From Solanum dulcamara (Eukaryota > Streptophyta > Magnoliopsida > Solanales > Solanaceae), in NCBI RefSeq assembly GCF_947179165.1, contig NC_077247.1, forward strand, positions 41,026,935 to 41,090,934: a DNA stretch of 64,000 nucleotides, given 5' to 3'. The notes below the pieces were generated by a model. That model saw only the letters and a list, made by a program, of their open reading frames with translations, ran no database searches and was not told the DNA's origin. Of the stretch, positions 33,674-45,800 are shown one piece after another; within the stretch, counting starts at the first letter, position 1; the number at the start of each line of letters is the position of its first letter. The translations under genes were made by a program, and so were the position numbers.

Positions 33674-35973
33674 TGTTATACCCTGGAAATTTTCAAAAAT
33701 ATCCCTAGAGGATAACACACCCACATAACATATCATCTCTAACTTTTTTGGCCAATCTGAGGTTGGAATATCGATCAGGAGGAAAAATCATATGAAGAAG
33801 TGGTCTCGATTAAATTTTAAGCCACCCGGGTCAAAAAATAATTTTTCGAGGCAAAAGCAGCTTAACCAGAATAGTGCGCGACATGTCCGCGTCACGAATC
33901 TTCCCCCACCTAGTTCATTTTCTCACTCTGTTCATAAAAAGCATTTGACAAGTGCGTTATATGTGTCGCGTGACTTTTGTATATAAATTGCATTTGACAA
34001 ATGAGATTTATGTGTATTTTTTTCATACGTTTTTCAATTTCATTGAGGGGCATTTTGGTCTTTTTCTCACCCCGCCTATACTTAACCTATGACTTATATA
34101 CGTAGTTTCGACCTTATAAGGGTTTCTCAATCCATTCCTTAGACTTTTTACGCATTCAAGCAAAAAAAACTAGGGCTAAGGAAAGGAGAAAGGGCTAGGG
34201 TTCAAGAATTTCAAGCCAGAATCTTGCTAGTTTGATTGCCTGTCTTCATCCCAGGTATGTAAGGCTTTGGATTGAGTTAGTCCACGTGCCCTACATCTAA
34301 ATTCTATCGATTTTTGAGAATGAGTTAAGTCTAACCTAGTTTCTTGAATTCTGAATGAGTTAACTCTTCTTCTATTGAGTTTCGTATAATTATGCATTGA
34401 GATTATCATTATTTTCTATCTCTCAATTGAGTGGAATTGTTGTTCATGGCTACTTTCCCATGAACTCTAGTTGATTTGATGATCATGACTTTTACATGTA
34501 TATTTTGAGTTAAGATAATGACTTTTATGCACTGACAAAGAGAGTGATTTGAACTAATAGTGTGTATATATATTATTGAGTCTAAATGAGTATGAGAGTC
34601 GAGCATAATTGATTGAAATTGAGAAATAGTTTTGATGAGATGTGAATGATCTTGAAGACATATTTTACTGAAAGAACTTGATGATTTGAGCATGAGCAGT
34701 GATTTCAAATGAGTTTGAGATTTCATATGAATTGAGTTCTTGAGTCATTCACGATTTTATTGAGTTTTAAAGCATTATTTGTGAAAGTCTTAAATAAGCA
34801 TTAGTAGAACATGAGTTGAGTTTGAAAGGTTCTTAAACTTCTATTATTTTGAACATGAGTATTTCAAGTATAAATGATTGTTTGAGATAGAGTTTTGAGA
34901 AGATTTGATTGAGTTGATAGCATGTTTTTTTAAATGAAAAAGCATGATGATTTGAGATAAGACTGAGTTTGAAAAGGGTCCAATGAAACCAGATGAGATG
35001 ATTTGAATATTTTACCTGATAGATATGAACATCATATATATTGGAAGTAGTATTGAGCAACGATTTGGGTAAGAGTATAGTTACAACTCAAATTCCATGA
35101 ACTACGTAGCCAGCGTAGGATGAATGGTTAAACCTCTTAAGTCCTAAAACGATAGACTTTGATTGATTGTGGATCTAATTATTGTAATTCGTCCCTTACA
35201 TGTACATCACTCGCTCATATGATTATGGTTGTCAGTTAGAGAAACTCTCAAATAATAATACAAAATGAATGATTTGATTTGATTGAGATTGCATACGATT
35301 TTAAAAACTACAATTGAGTCAATTGAAAGACATTGCATATTTTTTTAACTTGGGTCTTTATTGAGTTGAGTTATTTTCAGGGCTGAGTCCCTTGAGTTGA
35401 GTTTAATATCTTTGAGTAAGTTTCCTTTCATCTATATTACGTACTCATACATTCCACGTACTAACGTTTATTTAGAACTGCATCGTTTAATGATGCAGAG
35501 ACAGGCTCTAGAGATCGTCAACAGTCGCACCATTGAAGATATGTTCATATTCAGTTGATTGGTGAGTCTTCCCCTACATTCGGAGGATACCAATTATGGC
35601 ATTCTAGCTTTGAGTTTAGTCTTTTTATTTTGCTTTGAGGTAGCTATAAACCTGTCATTGGCACCATTTAAACAGTAGCGACAGATGCTTTATAGACTAG
35701 ATAGAGATGGGTTGTTTGAGTATTTCTATTCCTTAAATTGTTCTTGTGAGACTATTCTCATGACATAGATTGGAGTTTGATTTGTTGGCCTATGACCGCT
35801 CGTTCTTGAGTTGGATTGTTGATCCGATTTACCCACCTATTTATCTCTTTATTATAAGTCTTTTATTGACTGAATGAATGGACAGATATGTGATTAGGCC
35901 AAGTGGTTCTCTTAGGAGCCAGTAATGGTTTTTGAGTGCTGGCACGTCTAGGGTACTCTTTCGAGGCGTGATA
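33674..35973 (+). repeat. 5' LTR
   Basis: Begins TGTTATACCCTGG and ends GAGGCGTGATA. It lacks a stretch of about 45 bases present in the 3' LTR near 41010-41055. It shares its 3' end with the LTR remnant at 1-141. Confidence 0.85.
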
Positions 35974-35990
35974 AACTTGGTATCATAACA
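35974..35990 (+). other. retrotransposon primer-binding site
   Basis: AACTTGGTATCATAACA directly after the 5' LTR, complementary with mismatches to the 3' end of initiator tRNA-Met (expected TGGTATCAGAGC). Confidence 0.7.
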
Positions 35991-38900
35991 CAGAGTTCAA
36001 GAGTCCTAGAGTGTCTATGAAGTCTTTTCTAGTACAGTCTTACTTGTGGGTGTGTCGTACACCAGATTATAATCAGGAGGCTATAAGACATTAGGAATTA
36101 TTTCAGTTCTTTCATATTCTGAATTCATGCGATAGAGTTTAAATCTATAAAAGTTCTCTTCTTATTCGTTCGTTGCTCAAATCCGTCTGACTACCTCTCA
36201 TACTCAAGGTGGTTAGAACAATAAATCTCAGATTCTTATTGATGAATTACTTCCAGATAAAGTATTTAGAGAGTAAAGGGATGACACCAGGCTCAAGAGT
36301 AGCCGATTAGTGTGCTTAAGTCTATTAATTCGAAAGAATACACTCTTATTCATTTGAATAGTCCATTGAGCCAAAGCAAGATATACTCCCAGACTTTTCT
36401 CCTTAAACCTTGCTTCAGATGTTATCTTTGAGAGGAAAATTATGTCTTAAATTGCTTAGTGTTACCACCCCAGAGAATGTGATTTGAGGTATTATAAGCA
36501 ATAATTGGTAGAATTATCGTAGAGCTAGAAAAGTGGAGTTAAAGAGTAGAAACCAAATAGTAAGAAGGGTGGTCGGATGAGGCATGTAACTATAGTTATG
36601 TACCTATAAGGTATGATGGGGTCATAAGTAAAGTCCCTTTTGATTTTGACTAAAGAGTAGTAAGTATCGTCTAACTTTCATGATAAGAGGAAAAGTAAGA
36701 GTTGTCAGTTAGAATGAGTTAGAGTAAGAGTTGTCAGTTAGAATGAGTTAGAGTAAACTCGAACCAAGAGAGAAGTTTTATGTTGAGGTGTCTTTGTGTT
36801 AGTAAAGACCTAATATATGTGTTGAACGAAGGAAGGAGTAGTCATGAAATGATATATCTAAGCTAGGCTTATGATTTTGAATAGAAAGCCCCATGTTATT
36901 TAGAGGGATATGAATATAATTAGGGAATGAGGTGTAATAAATGGGTAAATAGTACTTAGGTTATGAAAGAAGACAAGGTGATGAATTATAATTAGACAGT
37001 TAGTGAGACGGGGGTCGATTACTTGTCATGAGTTCTTAGTAGGAGATTATTTCGTAATTTCAGCTAGTAGTTGTAAGTTGGTATAGTATATGAGCAGTGT
37101 GTGATATGAGTGTTAGTACTACACCCTAAGCTTGAAATTGAGATGAGTGGTGTAAAGAAAAAGGGGATAGCATTATGAGTGTGATAGTGCTGGTTTTAAG
37201 ATTTGATTTAGTAGGCTTGACATGACGTATGTGAAAGATCAGGATATCACCTTGTAAGAAGTGTAATTCTAAGAGTGTGGTGTATGTGACCCTTAGATGA
37301 AAATAGTTAATTGAGGCTAAGTCATTTGGTAAGAAGAGGCTTAAGATGTGTATCCGATGTAAAATAAAGTTGTATGAGGCTCTAATTTTATGAGTTGCTT
37401 TGGATAACTAGTTAGTATCCTTTAGCTGCTAATTTGGAGAAGGTTGGATGTGAGTTTTTCTTTTTATTTAGTATCCATAAGAATTGGGTCGGAGGGAGGT
37501 ATATATAGATAATGATGAGTCTTCTGCTATAGTTCAAGTTTCCTTCAACTAAGTTAGGAATATGTGAACCTAGAAGATGAGTGTTAGCTGGCTAAAGAAA
37601 AGAGGTTAGATCATAAGAATTAGAGAAAGTGGATGTGTATGCCAATAAGAGCAGCAAGTATAGAAAGATGCCTAAAAGATAAAAGGAACTTAAGAGAAGT
37701 ATCTTAGAATGAGGCCCAGTAGAGTTTGGTATCTTCGGGTATAGTATAATCGGAGGGTTTAAGCGTACTTGTGAATAGTAATACTCAATCATGTGGAGCA
37801 GTGTTCTTATAGTTAAGTGTAGAAAATCAGTCCGCAGACTCAGAGTAGTGACCTTCGAGCTAAGGGGGATATGATGAGGTAATGAACTAAAGTGGATCTT
37901 GAGTTTTAAGAAGTGATGAGTTGACCAGGATAAGACATCAGTAATTTCCATCTCTTATATTTCTTATACTGTAGTCGAGGTGATACCATACACTTTTCAT
38001 GTGTATGAGAGCCATATCCGTGGCTCAGACCCATGTACTTTATATTTATTCATATTCATGCTCGGCTCCTAAAGTGAGAAGTGCTAACTTCCTTCAGCAA
38101 TCTCGATCTTATTCCTTGAATCTATGAATTTCCAGTCATATGTTATATGGGACATGATAAATGCTTTCATGTTTCAGAGTACGCTCAATTTCATAAACCC
38201 GTGATAGGATTTAAAAGGCTAGTGAGATCATGTTACATTATGAATGTTCTCGGATTAGATTTCTTGAATGAATCATACTTATGATCTGTCGCTCTAAGCC
38301 CTTCTAGTGATTTTTTCTTTTCAATATTGATAGCGATGTTAATGATAGTAGATGAATGGTGGTAGATGGGAGAGAGTGGATTGTTATGATGTCCTTATTC
38401 TATTTAATGTTATAGACGTGGAGGAAAAGCGAGATGGGATCTTGTTGTGCGAAATAGATAGGTAGGAGTATTTGAGTGTACCTCTTGGTAAAAGTTAATA
38501 CAATTGTCAGTATAGAGGTGAAAAGATTGGCGTGTGAATTCTTAAGAGATATTGACTTCAAAGAATTCATAAAGTGATTTCAATGATAGGCTTGCATGTG
38601 TGGTGGCCATTATATGAGTAATTGCAGTAGGCTATTGATGATTTCATGTTGAAGGTTTTTATTTCAAGTAAGGGTATTGGGATGGTTATAGAACTAGGCT
38701 TGAAGGTGATAAGGATGATATGTGGATGAATACACGATGCATTAAGTGCTTCTTGATTTGGACTCGAGGTTGGTTGAATGTAATGGAAATGAATAGTACT
38801 CTTGAGATGAGGTTCTCTATAAAGGTATAAAATATGAAGCTTGTGGTTTAGATTAGCATAATTATATTATGTGTAGTACCTTACGACTTAGCATTAGGCT

Positions 38901-39490
38901 TGAACATAATAAGAGCATGCAGTTAGACTTGGAGTCCTAGGCCTTGGTGAAGGTAGCCATATGTATCCTTATGGGAGTTATGAGTTGCAGCCGAGAAAGA
39001 GTTGTATATAGAAAAAAGAGTATTTAATCTCAAAAGCTATCAGTCATGTCGCTTAATTCATAGTGACCATACTTTTATATCAGGATCATAAGGCTCTTTT
39101 CCGAAGTTATAAGAAATTTCGATGAAAATATTAGAGATTATAGCCCTTCTCTCATTTTTTGTTTCAATGTTGATGTTGAAGGTAATATTCCTATTTCTAT
39201 CTCTAAGATAGTACCTTTTTGAGTTTGAGTAATTAAGTGAGTTATTCACGAGCTTGGGTCTTTGAGTTCTTGTATTGCATTCGTGCCTTCCGATGATTAT
39301 ATTGATGGTAATATTCATTTTTCCTATCTTAGAGTTGATGTTCATTCCGAGTTTAAGTGCATGATGAGTATTCTTGCGTCCGAGTAATGATGGGTTGATT
39401 GTTTGAGTGTTTGAGTATCTGAGTTCTTGATTTGCGCTCGTGCCTTGTGCAATTTCATAGATTGGTCATCATTCGAGGATGAATGATTCC

Positions 39491-39503
39491 AAGGGGGAGA
39501 TAT
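39491..39503 (+). other. retrotransposon polypurine tract
   Basis: AAGGGGGAGATAT ends exactly where the 3' LTR begins, the expected position for plus-strand priming. Confidence 0.75.
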
Positions 39504-41812
39504 TGTTATACCCCAAAAACTTTTAAAATACCCCTAGAAGATAGCTCACCCGCAAAACTTATAATTCTTAATTTTTTTTGCCAATTCGAGGTCAGAATAT
39601 CGATCAGAGGAAAATCATGTGGAAAAGTGGTCTCGATTTAATTTTAGGCCAACCGAATCAAAAGATAATTTTTCGGGACAAAAATAGCCTAACCAGAAGA
39701 GTGCGCGATAGGTACGCATTGCGGACCTACCCCCACCTAGTTCATTTTCTTACTTTGTTCATAAAAAACATTTGGCAAGTGCGTTTTATGTGTTGCGCGA
39801 TTTTTGTACATAAATTGCACAAATGCAATTTATGTGTTATTTTTTGTATGCTTTTCAATTTAAGTGAGGAGCATTCCAGTCTTTTTTTCACCCCTCTTAT
39901 ACTTAACTCATGACTGATATAAGCAGTTTTCGACCTTATAAGGATTTCTAAACCCATTCCTTAGACTTTTTACACACTCAAGCAAAAGAAACTAGGACTA
40001 AGAAGAGGAGAAAGAGCTAGGGTTTAAGGATTTCAAGTCAGAATCTTGCCAGTTTGATTGTCTAGCTTCATCCCAGGTATGTAAGGCAAATCACAACGTT
40101 GGATTGAGTTCATCCACACGCCCTACATCTATATTCTACCGATTTTTGAGAATGAGTTAAGACTAACCCAGTTTCTTGAATTGCGAATGAGTTAATTCTT
40201 CTTCTATTGAGTTCCGTATAATTATGCATTGAGATTATCATTACTTTTTATCTCTCAATTGAGTGAAATTGTTGATCATGGATACTTTCCCATGAACCCT
40301 GGTTGATTTTATGATCATGACTTTTACATGCATATTTTGAGTAAAGATAATGAATTTATGCACTGACGAAGAGAGTAATTATATATATATATTATTGAGT
40401 CTAAATTAGTATGAGAGTTGAGCATGATTGATTGAAATTGAGAAATAGTTTTGATGAGATGTGAATGATCTTGAAAGCATATTTTACTGAAAGAATTTGA
40501 TGATTTGAGCATGAGTAGTGATTTCAAATGAGTTTGAGTTTTCATATGAATTGAGTTCTTGAGTCATTCATGATTTTATTGAGTCTTCAAGCATGACTTG
40601 TGAAAGTCTTAAATAAACATGAGTTGAGTTTAAAAGGTTCTTAAAATTTTATTATTTTGAACATAAGTATTTCGAGTATAAATAGTTGTTTGAGATAGAG
40701 TTTTGAGGAGATTTGATTGAGCTTGATAACATGCTTTTTTAAATGAAAAAGCATGATGATTTGAGATGAGACTGAGTTTTGAAAAGGGTTCAATGAGACC
40801 AAATGAGATGATTTGAATATTTTACTAGATAGCTATGAGCATCATATATTTAGGGAGTAGTATTGGACATCGATTTGGGTAAGAGTATAGTTTTAACTCA
40901 AATCTCATGAACTACGTAACCAGCGTAGGATGGATGGTTAAACCTCTTAAGTCCCAAAATGATGGACTTTGATTGATTGTGGATCCAATGATAATGATTC
41001 GTCCCTTACCCTGGTAAAGTATTGAACGGGTGTGGCAACGTCACCGCTTTGTTGTACATCACTCGTTCATATGGTGATGGTTGTCAGTTAGAGAAACTCC
41101 CTGATAATAATACAAAATGAATGATTTGATTGAGATTGCATACGATTGAGTCGATTTGAAAAACTTTGATTGAGTCAATGAAAGTCATTGCATATTTTTG
41201 AACTTGAATCTTTATTGATTTGAGTAATTTTCAGAGTTGAGTCCCTTGAGTTGAGTTGAATATCTTTGAGTAAGTTTCTTTTCAACGATATTACATACTC
41301 GTACATTCCACGTACTGACGTCTATTTGAAACTGCATAATTTAATGTTGCAGAGACATGTTCTAGAGATCATCAACAGGCGCATCGTTGAGGATCTGTTC
41401 ACATTCAGCTGATTAGTGAGTCCTCCCCTGCATTCGGAGGATACCACTTATGTCATTCTTGCTTTAAGTTTAGCCTTTTTATTTTGATTTGAGATAGCCA
41501 TAAACCTGTCATTGGCACCATTTAGACTGTAGTGATAGAAGCTTCATAGACTAGATTGAGATGGATTGATTGAATATTTCAATTCCTTAAATTGTTCTTG
41601 TGAGACTATTCTCATGACATAGATTGAAGTTTGATTTGTTGGCCTATGACCTTTCTTTCTTGAGTTAGATTATTGATCGGATTTGCCCACCTATTTATAT
41701 CTTTATTTTAAGCTTTCTGCCGATTGAATGAATAAACGGATATGTGACCAAGCCAAGTAATTTGCTTGGAAATTAATAATGATTTCTGAGTGTCGGTCAC
41801 ATTTAGGGTAAT
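39504..41812 (+). repeat. 3' LTR with damaged terminus
   Basis: Collinear with the 5' LTR, but the last 20-odd bases (equivalent of CTCTTTCGAGGCGTGATA) are missing or reduced to AATGATA after ATTTAGGGTA. Confidence 0.8.
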
Positions 41813-42803
41813 GATAATTGTCTATCCACTATTATTAGTGTGGATTCTCACCTTAAGTAGAAACATAAAATATTGAGTTATTCTATCCGCGGGACTCGTG
41901 CTATTTAATATTAGTTTCTAAAAAATAAAACATGAAAATTGATTGAATGCCTCAAATTTTACGTGCCTAGTATTATCATATATCATTTTCCCAAAGAAAT
42001 AGGACAAGATTTAAATTAAATCATGTGATATTTTTTTTTTAATTAACATTTTTTTTAAATCATGTGATATGCAATAATATTGATATATGAAAAATATTTT
42101 TATATCAATTCATGGTTTAGAGTTTAGTCATGTGAAATAAAATAATAAAATAAAATCATTTCAAAATGCTCACAGTCTTTAACAACAATAAATATATACA
42201 TTAATTAAGAGAGTTAATTTTTTACGGACATTAGTTAATTTTCATTGAAGACTTTAGTAGAATTTACAAAAAGTGCTAAGCTATAATTATCACTAAAAAC
42301 TTATTTAGCGGCAATTAAACTATTGTCATTAATTAAAAATATCTAAAAAATATTTTTTTTTTACGTAGTATAATGATCACTTGCCCTCCATAGCACCCCG
42401 ACGAATTTTGAAATATTTGAATGTTATTAAGAAGTGCAATACGTGCTAACTAAATTAATTTACGTACAAACAAGAGCTAATGATAAGAAGGATATTACGT
42501 GAAAACAATGATAAGCATATAAATGTATTGGAATTGATGTTAGTGTTCAAAGAGAACCCTAAGGTTAGAAGAAGTTGAAAACAATAGGAAGGACTTAAAT
42601 TTCAAGCGAACATGTACCAAATCAGGTCATTATTACCTAAATGGTCCTTGAACTTTGTGTTAAGGGGAAAAAATCAAGCTGCCCAATTTGCCCCTGCAAC
42701 GACCAACCGACTTCCCGTTCCATTTTTCAACCTATTTGTACGAACTTGGCGGCAATACTTTGAAAGTGTAGCACGATCTTTGACAGTTTAGTGGCAAGCT
42801 GAA
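41813..42803. other. intergenic and UVH3 promoter region
   Basis: AT-rich DNA with no gene until the UVH3 start. TTGGCGGC at 42746-42753, about 55 bases before the start codon, is one base from an E2F consensus site (TTTGGCGC/G). That would suit a DNA-repair gene but is only suggestive. Confidence 0.45.
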
Positions 42804-45800
42804 ATGGGTGTTCAAGGTCTCTGGGATCTCATCGCCCCCGTTGGTCGCCGCGTCTCCGTCGAGACCCTCGCTGGGAAAAAGCTGGCAATCGGTAACTTCA
42901 GCTTCCTTTAACCCTAACCCTAATTAATACTAGTCACTGATCATACTGTGTGAAAATTGTTATTTATCAGATGCGAGTATATGGATTATACAATTCATGA
43001 AAGCAATGCGAGATGAAAAGGGAGAAATGGTGCGGAATGCTCACATTTTAGGATTTTTCCGTCGAATTTGCAAGCTACTCTACCTTCGGACTAAGCCAGT
43101 GTTTGTATTTGACGGAGGCACGCCCGCCCTGAAGCGCAGAACAGTGATCGCACGTCGCCGCCAGCGGGAAAATGCTCAGGCCAAAATTAGGAAGACGGCT
43201 GAAAAATTGCTCCTTAATCATGTGAGTCCCTCAATTATTTGGAGTTATGTGTTGAAGACCTAGAACATATGAGTGTACCATTTTTAGAACAACTTAAGTT
43301 TTTTGATAAGAAGGGTCACACATTTCAATATGCTATAGGTGTTTTAGTCACTAACAAAGTATTTTCACGGCTTAGGAGCATGTTACAAACCTAAACAACC
43401 TTTCTCCTTATCTGTAGGATGAGATGGTCCATCAAAGTGAACAATATGTTTGTTTTTCTATTCTTGGTCACATAAGTGCTTGTGATCAATGCCGTGGTGG
43501 ATTATCATGCGGGCAGATGAGAGAACCGATAATAAAACCATTATTTCCTTGATTCTCTGTTTTGTTGACAATGGAAATTGGTCGTGTGTTATCTAACTTA
43601 AAATGCACTCAATTCATCAGGAACCTCATTCTGTTAAGTATTTTACAGTTTGCATGATGTTGAATAACTTTTCTTTATCCATTTCTAATTGCAGCTTAAA
43701 GCAATGAGGCTCAAAGTGTTGTCTGTGGATCTGGAGAACCAGAGGAAACTGAATGATGCAAAGGGTAAAAAGGTTATCACAGAAGCAACTGGAACTATGG
43801 AGAACATGGCCGAAGGAAATGGCTTGGTTACAGAAAATTATGACAAAGAAGCACTGGATGAGATGTAAGTTATAGTAGTCAGTTGTGTGATCGTTTTTTA
43901 TTTTTTGACAAGTTACATAATTGTATGACCTTGTCGCTTTCTACTTGAATGTGGAAATAAAAGATTCTGACACTCAGTTTGACAAGTTAATTAAGGTTGG
44001 CAGCTTCTATTCAAGCAGAGGAAGACTGGAATTTTGCTGATGATGCATCAACATTTTGTGCTGCAGCTCCTACTGAAAATGATAACACCGATGAAGACGA
44101 AGAGATGATACTGGTTAGCATCAACTGCTTGTTGATTTCATTTTCATCTTTACATGTCAGATTCAGATTGTGCATGGTGCTAGTGACCACTTTATTTGAG
44201 TAGGAAAATGATTTCGACGCTTTTGGTCTCAATACACCTATAGTTGTGTGTGTTATAAAGCTAACAGGTCCGTTGATGCCTCTGGTGCTGGAAATCTAAA
44301 TAATTTTTGGGTTAGGATTATGCATTCATTTTCTACTATTTCAATCCACGGACTTGATTGCATACATGTAATTGTGATGCTTGTGTTATTATTTGACGAG
44401 GTTATGAATAGATTTTTTCTCTTACTAACCCCCAAACTCTGTATGCAATGTGCAGCCAGCAACACAAGGAAAAGTTGATCCTTCTGTTTTAGCTGCTTTA
44501 CCTCCATCTATGCAACTTGATCTCCTTGGTCAGGTAATGGTTGTTCTTTTACTTGCGGAAGCAGTATCCAGTTAGTACTCCCTCAAAAGGGAGACAAACG
44601 AACTGTGTGCGCTGAATTTTCTCTCTTTGTGTTATCAATTAATAAATTGTTTGCCAGATGAGGGAGAGATTGATGGCTGAGAACAGACAAAAGTATCAGA
44701 AGGTCAAGAAGGTACATCATTAAGTTTTCTTGCACATCAGTGCATAATGATTACACTTTCTGCAATTGTTTCTCTGGTTTTTCGGGCTTGTATCTTCTTG
44801 TGATATGTACCTTTTGTAGTTTAAAGTACAAAATTTATAGTTTGCGCACAGCATTTCATGTTTGAGAACACAATATCTCAATATTATATACTAGTCCTTG
44901 TTTGTGAGTTACATTAGATGGATCATGATGATGTCTCCTAAACGATCTATTTATAAAAAGTTTTTCGTCAGGTTGATGGTTTAGTTAGTACTTCTCTCAC
45001 ATGTTACGTAATTTGTGATGATAGACTTCTGACATTCTTTAGTCCTTTTCCAGGACTACTGGGCTTACAATTTTTTCTGTTATATTGTTCAATTATGTCA
45101 GTTGTGGTTGCAAGGTTAAGAACTGATGCTGTGTGCCTTTTGATACATTCTTTATCTTTTTCATTCTAATTCTCTAGATGCATCTCTCAGGCCCCGGAAA
45201 AGTTCTCAGAACTGCAAATACAAGCTTATCTGAAAACTGTTGCTTTTCGACGCGAGATAGGTGAAGTGCAGAAAGCTGCTGCTGGAAGGGGAATAGGTGG
45301 TGTGCGTACTTCAAGGATTGCTTCTGAAGCAAATAGGGAATTTATTTTCTCCTCATCTTTTACTGGGGACAAAGAGTTAGTAACAATCATTTGGTTTACT
45401 CAAGTGATTCATTCATTTTCCTTTCCTTGCTTAAATCATCATTGTCCACTAAAAAAATTGCATGTTGGTGTTTATCAGTGTCCTTGCATCTGCTGGAGAA
45501 GATCAAATTAGTAAGAAGTCAAGTGAAGTACAAACAGAAAATAATTTGGCAAATGTTGCGAGTGATGCTTCTACAAGGAAATCTAGTAATGTGCTTGAAT
45601 CGATTGTGACTGAGCCTGAAAGGGCATTTAACGATGATGTGGAAACATATCTGGATGAGAGGGGTAATCTTCGGGTCAGCAGACTGAGAGCCATGGGTGT
45701 TCGTATGACTCGAGATTTACAGAGAAATTTAGATATGATGAAAGAGATCGAGGAGGAGAGTATGTCCAGAAACAAAGATTTTAGCGATGTGCCTACTATA

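Larger units (their letters stand above)
33674..41812 (+). mobile_element. LTR retrotransposon with long LTRs and non-coding interior
   Basis: Two direct repeats of about 2.3 kb (33674-35973 and 39504-41812) begin TGTTATACCC. After the 5' LTR comes a degenerate primer-binding site for initiator tRNA-Met (TGGTATCA at 35978-35985), and before the 3' LTR a polypurine tract (AAGGGGGAGA at 39491-39500), so the element reads on the plus strand. I judge the LTRs to be roughly 85-90% alike from partial comparison, meaning an old insertion. The 3.5-kb interior has no open frame beyond about 120 codons and no recognisable gag, protease, RT or integrase. It is either fully decayed or a LARD-like non-autonomous Ty3-gypsy derivative. 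GATAA at 33669-33673 recurs at 41813-41817 and may be the target duplication. Confidence 0.88.

Noticed and set aside
36660..36760. Duplicated 29-bp unit as a possible CRISPR or regulatory array
   Set aside because: Only two direct adjacent copies without spacers, inside a retrotransposon of a plant genome.
42746..42753. E2F-like TTGGCGGC before UVH3 as a confident regulatory site
   Set aside because: One base off consensus and a single occurrence; kept only as a remark in the intergenic entry.
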